Source: EA-27 sp964396265
GTDB taxonomy: Archaea; Thermoplasmatota; Thermoplasmata; RBG-16-68-12; EA-27
DNA length: 64,000 nt
Reading direction: 5' to 3'
NCBI GenBank assembly: GCA_964396265.1
Contig: CAYNEM010000014.1
Location: 7,599 to 71,598 of the forward strand
The notes beneath the pieces are model-generated. The model saw only the letters and a list, made by a program, of their open reading frames with translations, was not told the DNA's origin and did no database searches. This document shows positions 34,547-42,970 of the stretch, one piece after another (the stretch's first letter is position 1; each line of letters starts with the position of its first letter). The position numbers and the translations under genes are program-made.

Positions 34547-35755
34547 ATGACGCGCGTCGCGTGCGGGCACTGCGAACAGATCCGCCTCGCGGACCGGAGG
34601 TACCGCGCAAAGCCCGCGAGGCACGACCTCGACTCCTCGTTCCCGCGGTGCGACATCCACTGGCGGTACGTCTGCGACACTTGTGGCCGCAGCCACCACT
34701 TCAACGGGGTCGCGTGGTGCCCCACTGCGAAGAGGTTCCTGTGCATCCGATGCGCCCGCCGACACCGAGCGGTTCGCCGGGCTTTCTGGCGGTGGACATA
34801 CTACTATGCGCTGGACTGCCCGACGTGCGGCCGCGAGCACCCGGTGCTCGATCGACTTGAGTTCGAGAAGCGACATCCGTGGCAGAAGCGCCCCGAGTTC
34901 GCCCGCCAGAAACGCGGCCTGAGCCCGGAGAAGGAGATTGTCCCCCCGTGGTCATATTCCCTCGTCGAAACCCCGGACGACGTCACGGACCTGAAGATCG
35001 CGGCCCAGTGGGATGCGCTCGCGGACGTCTGGACCTCCGGATACACGGAGTTCGGAGACGTGAACAGGCGATACGTGATCGACCCCGTCCTGTTCGACCT
35101 CCTGGGCGATGTCAAGGGTCTCCGCATCTTCGACGCCGGCTGCGGTTCCGGATACCTGACGCGCCTCCTCGCGAAGAAGGGCGCGGTCGTGCACGGGCAG
35201 GACATCTCGAAGAAGTTCATCGGGCTGGCGATGGAGATGGAGCGCAGGGAACCGCTCGGGGTCCGATACCGGCTCGGCAGCATCGTCGACCTCGGAGCGT
35301 ACGGGAAGGGGAGCTTCGACATCGTCGTCTCGAACCTCGTCCTCCAGGACGTCCGGGATTACCGGAAGGCGCTCGCTGCGATCGCGCGGATCCTCACGCC
35401 GGGCGGGCGTCTCGTCTTCTCGATCATGCATCCCGCCTTCGCGACGCCGCCAATCCGGGGATGGGTCCAGGAGCCTCGGGACTCGAACCGAAACGAGGAC
35501 CGCCAGTACGTGAAGGTGGACCGGTACTTCGACCGGACGACGGAGGCGTGGGGCTTCGGGGACGGTCCCCGGGTGACGAGCTTCCACCGCCCGCTGCGCG
35601 ACTACTTCGAGGCGCTGTCGGGCGCGGGATTCGTGGTCCGCCGGTTGGAGGAGCCCATCCCGCCCCCGGAAGCGATCGAGGCGCGGCCGCGGGACTTCAT
35701 GAACGAGTACGACCGTGTGCCGCTCTTCCTGGTCCTGGAAGCGGTGAAGACCTAG
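34547..35755 (+). CDS. SAM-dependent methyltransferase with N-terminal zinc-binding cassette
   Basis: 402 residues. The first 110 residues hold a set of Cys/His pairs (ACGHC, VCDTCGRSHHF, CIRCARRH, CPTCGREH) that should bind two or more zinc ions. A class I methyltransferase follows: FDAGCGSGYLTRLLAKKG for SAM, NLVLQDVRDY, and LTPGGRLVFSIMHPAF. The C-terminal part resembles UbiE/Methyltransf_11 enzymes. The zinc module suggests an RNA, protein or tRNA substrate rather than a quinone. A TATA-like TGTATATCC is about 28-35 nt before the ATG. The end overlaps the convergent GTPase gene by 4 bp. Confidence 0.78.
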   Translation: MTRVACGHCEQIRLADRRYRAKPARHDLDSSFPRCDIHWRYVCDTCGRSHHFNGVAWCPTAKRFLCIRCARRHRAVRRAFWRWTYYYALDCPTCGREHPVLDRLEFEKRHPWQKRPEFARQKRGLSPEKEIVPPWSYSLVETPDDVTDLKIAAQWDALADVWTSGYTEFGDVNRRYVIDPVLFDLLGDVKGLRIFDAGCGSGYLTRLLAKKGAVVHGQDISKKFIGLAMEMERREPLGVRYRLGSIVDLGAYGKGSFDIVVSNLVLQDVRDYRKALAAIARILTPGGRLVFSIMHPAFATPPIRGWVQEPRDSNRNEDRQYVKVDRYFDRTTEAWGFGDGPRVTSFHRPLRDYFEALSGAGFVVRRLEEPIPPPEAIEARPRDFMNEYDRVPLFLVLEAVKT

Positions 35756-36342
35756 CCGCGGGACTCGACCGCCGCCGGGCTCGGCTTCATCTGATCGGCG
35801 ATCGGCTCGATCTGGTAATCGAGGACCTCGGCCAGGATCTGCTTCGCGAGCGCGGTGAACACGCTCTCGACGCCGCGCCTCGTCTTGGCGCTCGTGTAGA
35901 ACCAGAACACGTCCTTCATCCCGAACAGCTTCTCGATCTCCTCGTCGCTCGGCCGCTGCATGAGCTCGGGGAGGAGGTCGATCTTGTTCACGGCGTAAAC
36001 GACGGGCACGTCCCCGACGGCGCTGCGCACCCACTCGACCCACGTCTCGACTGCGTCCCACGTCGATGGCCGGGCGAGGTCCGCGACCGCGATTACGCCC
36101 TGGGCGCCGAGCAGGTACGACTCGCGGAGTTCGTCGCGCACGAACCGCTCCCCCATGATGTCCCACAGGGTCATGTCCACGCGCACGTGCTTGTCGACCT
36201 CGAGGCCGCGGAAGTGCAGCTCGCGCTTCGTGACGCGCGCGCCCAGGGTGGCGGCGTACGCCTCGTTGAAGATGTCGAGGACGAAGCGGCGGACCAGGCT
36301 CGTCTTCCCGACGGCGGCCTCGCCGACCATGCAGACCTTCAT
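35752..36342 (-). CDS. Ras/Rab-like small GTPase
   Basis: 196 residues. All five G motifs are present: G1 GEAAVGKTS (7-15), a switch I Thr (38), G3 WDIMGE (60-65), G4 NKID (119-122), G5 TSAK (150-153). The order and spacing are those of Ras-superfamily proteins such as Rab. The Gln of DxxGQ is Glu65, which may slow or change GTP hydrolysis. No C-terminal lipid motif is seen. Such GTPases occur in several archaea, but their partners are mostly unknown. The promoter may be the CTTAAG near 36403-36409, giving a leader of about 35 nt. Confidence 0.88.
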   Translation of the reverse strand: MKVCMVGEAAVGKTSLVRRFVLDIFNEAYAATLGARVTKRELHFRGLEVDKHVRVDMTLWDIMGERFVRDELRESYLLGAQGVIAVADLARPSTWDAVETWVEWVRSAVGDVPVVYAVNKIDLLPELMQRPSDEEIEKLFGMKDVFWFYTSAKTRRGVESVFTALAKQILAEVLDYQIEPIADQMKPSPAAVESRG

Positions 36343-36630
36343 CTTCACGAGCTCAAGGTCCGTGAGAACACCCTGGCGACTCGATACGATGCATGGCGTC
36401 CGGCTTAAGCGTGCCGCCAACGTTATCAGATGGGCACCTACGGGCGGTCCGGCCCCTGGCGGACGGGGGAGCCTCCTGCGGGCCTCACTAAGCTCCAGCG
36501 AGCGGGAAGGCGGCACGAGGTCGATGACCTACTTCCAATCCGAGTAATTTCGCGTACCTGCAGTACACGCTTATTAGGCGCCCGGCAATCCCATGGCCAG
36601 CACGAGGCACGCAAACCGGCCTCAGGATGG

Positions 36631-37971
36631 ATGCACATGAAGGACGAGATGGCACCCCACGTCCGGGACATCGCCCGGGCGCTCGGGGGCAAAGTGGACG
36701 AAGGGGAGATTGAACGGGAGCTGGGGAACTACCTCAACGTGTACCGCGTGTCGCTGGACACCGCCAAGCGGTCGATCGTGAAGAAGCACGGGGGGGACGC
36801 CGCGGATCTGTCCCTGGGCGTTGCGAAGACGGTCCGGGACCTGACGCCCGGCGAGAGCAGCGTGAACGTGCTGGCGCGCATCGTCTCCGTGAACGAGAAG
36901 GAGATCGAGACGGAGGCAGGATCGAAGGCGATCGTGTACGGGTACCTCGGCGACCCGACGGGCACCGTGCCGTACACCGTCTGGAACCCCGAAGGCCTCG
37001 GCCTCTCGAAGGGCGACGTCGTGCGGATCCAGAACGCATATACGAAGGAGTACAGGGGCCGCGTCGAGGTCCACTTCGGCTCGCGGACGGTCGTCACGAA
37101 GGAGGCCCCCGACCTGCTGCCGGCCTTCGAGGGCGCGCGCGTCTCCGCCCCCGCAGGGCCCGCAACGCCTTCCAAGGTCGGCGAACTGCGGGAGGGGATG
37201 GCGAACCTCGTGCTGACCGCGCGAGTCCTGTCCGTGGAGACGCGCCAGGTCCAGGTGAACGGCGACGCGAAGACCGTCTACAGCGGCGTGCTCGCGGACG
37301 AATCGGGGAAGGTGCAGTTCAGCGCGTGGAAGGACTTCTCCCTCGCGGCCGGAGACGCGCTCCGGATCGAGGGCGGGTACGTGAAGTCCTGGCGGGGGAT
37401 CCCGCAGCTGTCCTTCGACGAGCGGTCGACGGTCACGAAGCTGGCGGCGGAGGCGATCCCGTCTGCGGAGGCGCTCGGCGCATCCGCGCGGGTGTGGATC
37501 GAAGACCTCGCGGAGCGCGGCGGGGCGGTGGACACGACGGTGCGCGGCATCCTGATCGACATCAAGGACGGGAGCGGCCTCGTATACCGGTGCCCGGAGT
37601 GTCGCCGCGTCCTGAGGAAGAACACCTGCCGGATCCACGGCGAGGTCCAGGGGAACGCGGACCTCCGCGTCAAGGGCGTCGTCGACGACGGCTCGGGGGC
37701 GCTGACGGCAGTGTTCGGCAAGGAACTCACGGAGCTCTTGCTCGAGAAGACGATCGAAGACGCGATCGCGCAGGCGAAGGAGGCGATGGACCAGGAAGTC
37801 GTTCGCGACGAGCTCGCGGACCTGCTCATCGCGCAGCCGATCGAGGTGCGCGGCAACGTGACGAGCGACGACTACGGGCTCATGATGATCGTGGACAGCG
37901 CCCGCATCCTCAAGGTCGACGTCCAGGAAGAGGCGCGGGCGATGCTGGAGGAGCTGGGGGGCGGAGCCTGA
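36631..37971 (+). CDS. rpa: Replication protein A (single-stranded DNA-binding protein)
   Basis: 446 residues. At least three OB folds are visible (about 65-165, 185-290, 305-420), the third with a zinc finger YRCPECRRVLRKNTCRIHG. RPA coats single-stranded DNA in replication and repair. The N-terminal 60 residues are helical. The start MHMKDEM is followed by a second ATG two codons on. A TATA-like CTTATTAG (36570-36577) lies about 55 nt upstream, so there is a short leader. It heads a three-gene operon with a small unknown gene and a COG3390 partner. Confidence 0.9.
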   Translation: MHMKDEMAPHVRDIARALGGKVDEGEIERELGNYLNVYRVSLDTAKRSIVKKHGGDAADLSLGVAKTVRDLTPGESSVNVLARIVSVNEKEIETEAGSKAIVYGYLGDPTGTVPYTVWNPEGLGLSKGDVVRIQNAYTKEYRGRVEVHFGSRTVVTKEAPDLLPAFEGARVSAPAGPATPSKVGELREGMANLVLTARVLSVETRQVQVNGDAKTVYSGVLADESGKVQFSAWKDFSLAAGDALRIEGGYVKSWRGIPQLSFDERSTVTKLAAEAIPSAEALGASARVWIEDLAERGGAVDTTVRGILIDIKDGSGLVYRCPECRRVLRKNTCRIHGEVQGNADLRVKGVVDDGSGALTAVFGKELTELLLEKTIEDAIAQAKEAMDQEVVRDELADLLIAQPIEVRGNVTSDDYGLMMIVDSARILKVDVQEEARAMLEELGGGA

Positions 37972-38012
37972 CCTTCCTCCTCTCGCTCGCCAAGGAGACC
38001 GTCCTCCGGAAG

Positions 38013-38306
38013 GTGGGGGACCGCGTGCGGACGCTCGACCGGTCGTACGTCCAGAAGTGGATGTCCGGAGACCTGTGGATCTCCGATGCAATCGCCCGCA
38101 AGTACGAGCGGGACGTGCGCGCGTGGCGGGACATCGTGCGGGAGACGCTCGCGACGATCACGCCCGACGACCTTCTGGCGGCGTGCAGGACCGCGCGGCC
38201 GGACCTCGCGGACCTGTGGGGCACCACGCAGGCGAGGACGAAGATGCACGCGGAATGGGAGCGGGGCCGGGCATGGGTGGAGAAGTTGCAGGGGGGTTCG
38301 AGATGA
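38013..38306 (+). CDS. Small protein encoded within the RPA operon, unknown function
   Basis: 97 residues from a GTG at 38013. The open frame extends upstream to a CTG overlapping the RPA stop (37968), which would add FLLSLAKETVLRK, a plausible helix, so the true start is uncertain. The protein is helical and charged (LDRSYVQKWMSGDLWISD, YERDVRAWRDIVRETL). I do not recognise it. Its stop overlaps the COG3390 gene start (ATGA at 38303-38306). Placement suggests a third component or regulator of the RPA complex. Confidence 0.65.
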   Translation: MGDRVRTLDRSYVQKWMSGDLWISDAIARKYERDVRAWRDIVRETLATITPDDLLAACRTARPDLADLWGTTQARTKMHAEWERGRAWVEKLQGGSR

Positions 38307-39196
38307 ATCGGGAAGTCGCGTGGCGGTTGTTCGCCGGGGAGTACAACGACAGCAAGCTGGAGGCGGGCGGCGGTGGAGAGCGGGCGCCCACGTACGTCGT
38401 GACGCCCCTCGGGGCGCGCGTGAACCGCCTCTTCGTCGTCGGGGTGCTGACGGACGTGGAGAACGTGGGGACGGACGGGCAGCCGATGTGGCGCGCGCGG
38501 GTCTCGGACCCCACGGGCACGTTCCACGTGTACGCCGGCCAATACCAGCCGGAGGCCGCCGCCAAACTCGCGAAGATCAAGCCGCCCGCGTTCGCGGCGG
38601 TCATGGGGAAGTCGCGCACGTACTCGCCCGAGCAGGGGACCGTGTACACGAGCGTGCGGCCGGAGATGGTGAAGGTCGTCGACGAGAACGTCCGGGACTA
38701 CTGGATCCTCGAGTCGTGCCGGTCTCTGAAGCAGCGTCTGGCGGCGATGCGCGAGGCGCAGGGCATGGACCCTCTCACGAAGGACGCGCTCGTCGCGCTC
38801 GGCCATCCCGAGGATGTCGCGGAGGGGATCGTGTCCGCCGTCCAGCATTATGGGAAGGCCGACCTCGCGCGGTACGGCTCGCTGCTCGCGGAGTCGCTCC
38901 GGTACCTGCTCCCGGAGTACCGGGCGTTCGCGCCCGAGGAGCCACCTCCCGCCGCCAGCGCGACGAAAACGATTGCGAGGGAGAAGCCCCGAGAACCCGG
39001 GGAGGACGTCGAGGAGAAGGTGCTGGCGTTCATCGGGGAGCTCGACAAGGACGGGAAGGGCGCACCATGGGACGCGCTCCTCGCCGCCGCCGGGAAAGCC
39101 GGCGTCAAGAAAGAAGTCCTCGAGGAGGCCGTGAACGGGCTCCTCGACAAGGGCCTGGTCTACGAACCCGTGCTCGGCCGGATGAAGAAGATCTGA
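38303..39196 (+). CDS. RPA-associated protein (COG3390 type)
   Basis: 297 residues. An N-terminal OB-like domain (VVTPLGARVNRLFVVGVLTD, ARVSDPTGTFHVYAGQYQPE) is followed by a charged linker (residues 205-235) and a C-terminal winged-helix-like region (DALLAAAGKAGVKKEVLEEA). In haloarchaea and others COG3390 proteins are encoded next to RPA and bind it. The ATG overlaps the preceding stop, after a G-rich site. Confidence 0.85.
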   Translation: MNREVAWRLFAGEYNDSKLEAGGGGERAPTYVVTPLGARVNRLFVVGVLTDVENVGTDGQPMWRARVSDPTGTFHVYAGQYQPEAAAKLAKIKPPAFAAVMGKSRTYSPEQGTVYTSVRPEMVKVVDENVRDYWILESCRSLKQRLAAMREAQGMDPLTKDALVALGHPEDVAEGIVSAVQHYGKADLARYGSLLAESLRYLLPEYRAFAPEEPPPAASATKTIAREKPREPGEDVEEKVLAFIGELDKDGKGAPWDALLAAAGKAGVKKEVLEEAVNGLLDKGLVYEPVLGRMKKI

Positions 39197-39664
39197 TCAC
39201 GTGTAGCGCGCGAGGGAGGCGTGGCACGACCAGCAGCGTTTCGCGCGGGACCCGACCCGCGAGCCGCACATCTTGCACCGGAGCTTCTCGTCGTTCTCGA
39301 GCTTGACCAGCGCGGTGACCTTCTTCATGCGACGCCGAGCCGTCGCCCAGGCAACCGCGGACGCGACGAGGGCGTGGAGCGCGGCGAACCTCATGTCGAC
39401 CGGCGGGAACGCGAGAGAGAAGAACACGCCGTATGCGATGAGCCCTCCGAGGAACGTCGTCGCAAACGCGGCGATGGCGAACGTCCCGGAGCGACCTGCG
39501 AGGAAGCCCGCGATGGCGAACGCGGCGAAGCCCCAGGCGAGGGAGACCTCCGAGGGAAGCCCGCCGAGTGAGAGGAGGATGAGGGGGATGCAGAGCAGGG
39601 GTGCGAAGAGCGCGGCCTCGAGGAGCGTCACGAGCACCGCCACGAGCGGGTTCCGCACTTTCAT
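39197..39664 (-). CDS. Four-helix membrane protein with C-terminal zinc ribbon
   Basis: 155 residues. Four hydrophobic segments (about 5-32, 38-58, 62-86, 92-108) are followed by LRCKMCGSRVGSRAKRCWSC, a zinc ribbon on the cytoplasmic side. Unknown function. A reverse TATA-like CTTTATCC about 28-34 nt before the ATG supports the start. The stop touches the RPA-associated gene end on the other strand. Confidence 0.7.
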   Translation of the reverse strand: MKVRNPLVAVLVTLLEAALFAPLLCIPLILLSLGGLPSEVSLAWGFAAFAIAGFLAGRSGTFAIAAFATTFLGGLIAYGVFFSLAFPPVDMRFAALHALVASAVAWATARRRMKKVTALVKLENDEKLRCKMCGSRVGSRAKRCWSCHASLARYT

Positions 39665-39745
39665 AGAAGGGGCCCCACCCTTCGGGTTCAGGATAAAGGC
39701 GCGGCGACGGTTCGCAGCGATGATTCTTAAGGGCGCGAAGGCGGG

Positions 39746-40606
39746 CTATGCGAGGACCGCGAGGATGGACTCGATGCCGTGGATCGTCTGCTTGATCTGC
39801 TCCCGGTCCTCCGCGTTCGTGGCGAGCAGGAGGTACTTCCGCAGGTCGGTCAGCGCCTCGTCGAAGCGATTCTCCCGGTAGTACAACAGGCCGCGGTCCC
39901 TGAGGTCCGGCATCGACGAGGGCTCCAGCGCGAGGATGCTGTGCACGACGTCGAATGCGGCCTCGAACTCGCCCTGGTTCAGGTAGATCGTCTTCAAGTT
40001 GTTGAGGACTCGGACGAGGATCTGCTTCTTCGTCACGGGCTCGAGCATCCGCTTCTCGAGCCGGAGCAGGCCTCCGTACACGCGGTCGAGGCGCTGCTGG
40101 CAGTCGTCCTCCGTCAGCTCCGCCCCGCCGGAGAACGGGTCGAGGAGGATCTCTCCTTGCGTCGTCAGCGCCTTCACGAGGAAGTGGCCGGGCAGGCCGA
40201 CGCCGACCAAGGGCAGCGCGAGTCGCCGCCCGACCTCCATGAACACGAGGGAAAGCGTGATCGGGATGCCGAGCTTACGATCGAGCACCTCGTTGAGGTA
40301 CGAGTTCCTCGGATCGTAGTACTCGCGCTCGTTGGCGCGAAAGCCCTCGACCTCGAACAGCTGGCGGTTCAACTCTGCAATCACGCGACGCGCGTCCGCG
40401 TCGAGGCTGAGGCGGCTCCGCACCGCTGCGGCCATCGCGTCGAGCTTCGCCAAGTACGGTTCGACCTGCAGGTCCGCATATCTCTGTTTCGCAAGGAGCA
40501 TCGCCGCGTAGGCGAGGTCAATCTCCTCGTCACGCTGCTGCGTCAAGCGGACAAGCTCGGTCCGAGGTTCCACGGGAGCCACTGGGGGGAGGCCCTCCTC
40601 GGTCAA
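39746..40606 (-). CDS. SirB1/transglutaminase-like protein with C-terminal TPR
   Basis: 286 residues from a TTG, chosen because a reverse TATA-like CATATG is about 24-30 nt upstream. In-frame sequence continues to an ATG at 40670. The SirB1 (COG2912) core is clear: EREYYDPRNSYLNEVLDRKLGIP-type sequence, FMEVGRRLALPLVGVGLPGHF and DPFSGGAELTED. A tetratricopeptide region follows (NQGEFEAAFDVVHSILALEP). The core resembles a transglutaminase fold, but the catalytic Cys is replaced, as in many family members. Role unknown. Confidence 0.8.
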   Translation of the reverse strand: MTEEGLPPVAPVEPRTELVRLTQQRDEEIDLAYAAMLLAKQRYADLQVEPYLAKLDAMAAAVRSRLSLDADARRVIAELNRQLFEVEGFRANEREYYDPRNSYLNEVLDRKLGIPITLSLVFMEVGRRLALPLVGVGLPGHFLVKALTTQGEILLDPFSGGAELTEDDCQQRLDRVYGGLLRLEKRMLEPVTKKQILVRVLNNLKTIYLNQGEFEAAFDVVHSILALEPSSMPDLRDRGLLYYRENRFDEALTDLRKYLLLATNAEDREQIKQTIHGIESILAVLA

Positions 40607-40715
40607 GGAACGGACGATGCCGGATGAACATATGCTTTGGCGGCATCGAAACGCTCTGCAGGTCGCCATCTTGGAAAGTTCTTTATCATTGCATCCGCAT
40701 GGGTGGCCCCTCGGG

Positions 40716-41609
40716 ATGGCTCTAACGCAAGACGCTTCGGCCCAGCCGGAGGAATCCATCGACACGGAGATCGAGCCCGGCGACATTCGCAAGATTCCCA
40801 CAGGGATCTCTGATCTCGACACGATCGTCGATGGCGGGTTCCCCGCCGGATCCACCGTGCTCCTGATGGGGGAGGAAGGCGCAGGGCTGCGCGAGTACGT
40901 GTACACGAGCGCGGCGAAGCTCAGCATCGTCCGCGAGAGACCCTCCGCGCGTACGTACTACCTCGGCCACGCGTGCAAAGACTCCATCCTCCCCGAGAAG
41001 GTCTGCTACGCGACGTTCGCACGCTCCCGCGAGGTCGTGCTGCGGGAGTTCGCCGCCAGCCTGAACGCGGACTACTACCACGCGTTCCGCCGCAACACGA
41101 CGTTCCGCGATTTCAGCACCCCGTATTTCCGAAGGACGGTCGTCCCCGCGCGTTGGACGGAGCCACCGACCACCGAGCTGGGCGCGCCCCAGCAGAACCT
41201 GCTCGAGGGGCTCGTCGAATTCCTCGACGAGAACGGGCCGAACTCCATGATCGTCGTCGACTCCCTGTCCGACCTCGTGGACTCCGAGGCCGCCGAGGCG
41301 CGGGACCTCGTGAGCACCGTCAAGGGCCTGCAGCGCGCCGCCAAGCGGTGGGACGGGATCGTGTATCTCCTCCTGACGCGGGACATCCTGGAACCGCGCG
41401 TCGAGCGGATGCTCGTCGACAGCGTGGACGGATGCCTCGTGTTCGAGTGGTCGCGCTACCTGCGCAGCAGTAAGCGCCAGCGGTACCTGTACCTAGAGAA
41501 GTTCGCGAGCGTGCTGCCTCACATGAAGATGGACCGGATCGCGCGCTTCCCCATCATGATCACGAGCCGCCAAGGTCTGACCGTGGTGTACATGGAGCAT
41601 ATCGGGTGA
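40716..41609 (+). CDS. RecA-fold (KaiC/RAD55-like) protein with degenerate Walker A
   Basis: 297 residues. The N-terminal PTGISDLDTIVDGGFPAGS is typical of KaiC/RAD55 ATPases, but the P-loop reads LLMGEEGAGLREYVY: the Lys-Thr of GKT is lost. The Walker B strand MIVVDSLSDLVD is kept. It is probably a non-hydrolysing partner subunit. The stop overlaps the GTG of the next gene, an intact KaiC-like ATPase, which suggests a heteromeric complex. A TATA-like CTTTATCATT stands about 27-35 nt before the ATG. Confidence 0.8.
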   Translation: MALTQDASAQPEESIDTEIEPGDIRKIPTGISDLDTIVDGGFPAGSTVLLMGEEGAGLREYVYTSAAKLSIVRERPSARTYYLGHACKDSILPEKVCYATFARSREVVLREFAASLNADYYHAFRRNTTFRDFSTPYFRRTVVPARWTEPPTTELGAPQQNLLEGLVEFLDENGPNSMIVVDSLSDLVDSEAAEARDLVSTVKGLQRAAKRWDGIVYLLLTRDILEPRVERMLVDSVDGCLVFEWSRYLRSSKRQRYLYLEKFASVLPHMKMDRIARFPIMITSRQGLTVVYMEHIG

Positions 41610-42310
41610 GAAAGATGGACGTGGTTCCGACGGGCGTGGATGGGCTGGACGAGATGTTGAGCGGGGGCATTCCTCGGGGGCACGTCGTCGCGCTCCTGGG
41701 TTCGTTCGGGACGGGGAAGACGACGTTCGCCCTCCAGTTCCTCATGCAGGGCCTGATCAACGGGGAGAAGGGGATCTTCATCTCCCTCGAGGAGGACGTG
41801 GAGTCGATCGTCAAGACCGCCAGCGCGTATGGATGGGACTTACGATCCCATGTCGACGACAAGACCGCCGCTCTGATCAAGCTGGAGCCCGCGGATGCGA
41901 AGGCGACGGCGACGCGCGTGAAGTCCGAGCTCCCCACGTTCATCAAGACGTTCGGTGCGCAGCGCATCGTGATCGACTCCGTCTCCTTGCTCTCGATGAT
42001 GTTCCCGGACGAGGTCGAGCAGCGCACGCGGCTGTTCGCCCTGTGCGACCAGATCCGAAAGACGGGCGCGACCGCCGTCATGACCGCGGAGGTGAAGGAC
42101 GACAATCCCCGCTCGTCGCGCGACGGGCTCGTCGAGTACGTGAGCGACGGCGTGATCAGCCTGCGACTCATCGAGCGAACGAACGGCGAAGTGCAGCCGG
42201 CGGTGCAGGTCGTGAAGATGCGACGATTGAAGCATTCGCGCTACATCAAGCCATACAGCCTCACGGACGTCGGCGCCGTCGTCCATGTCGAGGCGGAAGT
42301 GTTCGCGTAG
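41606..42310 (+). CDS. KaiC/RAD55-like ATPase
   Basis: 234 residues from a GTG overlapping the previous stop (an ATG follows at 41615). Walker A is intact (GSFGTGKTTFALQFL), the catalytic Glu pair is in ISLEEDVES, and Walker B is QRIVIDSVSLLSMM. The single domain is of the type used in archaeal signalling and motility-related KaiC proteins and RadA paralogues. Its partner is the degenerate paralogue upstream. A membrane-anchored tail-tube-like protein is encoded on the other strand 40 bp away. Confidence 0.85.
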   Translation: MRKMDVVPTGVDGLDEMLSGGIPRGHVVALLGSFGTGKTTFALQFLMQGLINGEKGIFISLEEDVESIVKTASAYGWDLRSHVDDKTAALIKLEPADAKATATRVKSELPTFIKTFGAQRIVIDSVSLLSMMFPDEVEQRTRLFALCDQIRKTGATAVMTAEVKDDNPRSSRDGLVEYVSDGVISLRLIERTNGEVQPAVQVVKMRRLKHSRYIKPYSLTDVGAVVHVEAEVFA

Positions 42311-42349
42311 GACGCCCGCTTGCGGGATGGAAAAAGAAAGGGGGGCGGG

Positions 42350-42865
42350 CTACCGGCCCACCCAGTCCCCATGCTCGAACACGACGAGGACCTCCTCGAT
42401 CGCGATCTCCATCTTGCCTGCGTCCAGCGTCGGTCCGGTCCACTTCGTCGGCCAAGCCTCGAAGAAGTTGTACCTCATCTTCTCAACTCCCTTGCTGTCG
42501 TACATGATGATCGACCCGCTCTTCCGTTCGACGTTGCCGCTGACGACCTCCTGATACCAGTTCCACAGCTCTGGGCCCTCCGCCAGCCCCCGTTTGAGGA
42601 CGAGCGGCCCGCACCTCGTCACGCCCGGCAGCAGTCGAATCGTGTCGTCGGGCCGAAGCTCTTCGAACACCTCGGTCTCGCAGCGCATCCCCGAGACCTC
42701 CTTGAAGCCGCCCATGATGACGCCGTCGATTTCGACCTTGAAATTGTTGATCAGGAGCGCGTCCTTCTTCGGTCCCGCGGGAGCCTGCACGGTGAGCGCC
42801 ACGAGTAGCACGATGACCATCAGCGCTATCACTCCCGACGCAACCTTATCCTTCAGTTTCCTCAC
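42350..42865 (-). CDS. Membrane-anchored phage-tail-tube-like protein (T4 gp19 family)
   Basis: 171 residues from a GTG after a GGGGAGGA site. Residues 1-12 are basic and 13-28 form a membrane helix or signal (VIALMVIVLLVALTV). The remainder is a tail-tube domain: NNFKVEIDGVIMGGFKEVSG, then EVFEELRPDDTIRLLPG, LVLKRGLAEGPELWNW, and MRYNFFEAWPTKWTGP with the ending EEVLVVFEH. This is the pattern of gp19-like tube proteins of phage and contractile injection systems, which are normally cytosolic and lack an N-terminal helix. No sheath, baseplate or tail AAA+ gene is in the window, so its role is unclear. Confidence 0.78.
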   Translation of the reverse strand: MRKLKDKVASGVIALMVIVLLVALTVQAPAGPKKDALLINNFKVEIDGVIMGGFKEVSGMRCETEVFEELRPDDTIRLLPGVTRCGPLVLKRGLAEGPELWNWYQEVVSGNVERKSGSIIMYDSKGVEKMRYNFFEAWPTKWTGPTLDAGKMEIAIEEVLVVFEHGDWVGR

Positions 42866-42943
42866 CTCCTCCCCTCAAGGGCCCCTGGGTACTGTCGCGC
42901 CCCCCCTCGGCGCCCCATCCCGAGGTCCGGGAAGCCCACGTCC

Positions 42944-42950
42944 CATTTAG
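42944..42950 (+). promoter_or_regulatory. TATA-like element for the purC transcript
   Basis: CATTTAG lies 21-27 nt before the ATG of the short upstream ORF at 42971 and 47-53 nt before the purC GTG. By the spacing used elsewhere in this window, transcription should begin at or near the upstream ORF. Confidence 0.45.
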
Positions 42951-42970
42951 CGGTTTGCGCCGGAACCGCT

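Noticed and set aside
36593..36640. Short ORF (MASTRHANRPQDGCT) overlapping the start of rpa
   Set aside because: The TATA-like box is only 16-23 nt upstream, so transcription probably begins inside the ORF; no other support.
40716..42865. Possible complete contractile injection system around the tube-like protein
   Set aside because: No sheath, baseplate, spike or tail AAA+ ATPase is encoded in the window; the neighbouring ATPases are KaiC-like.
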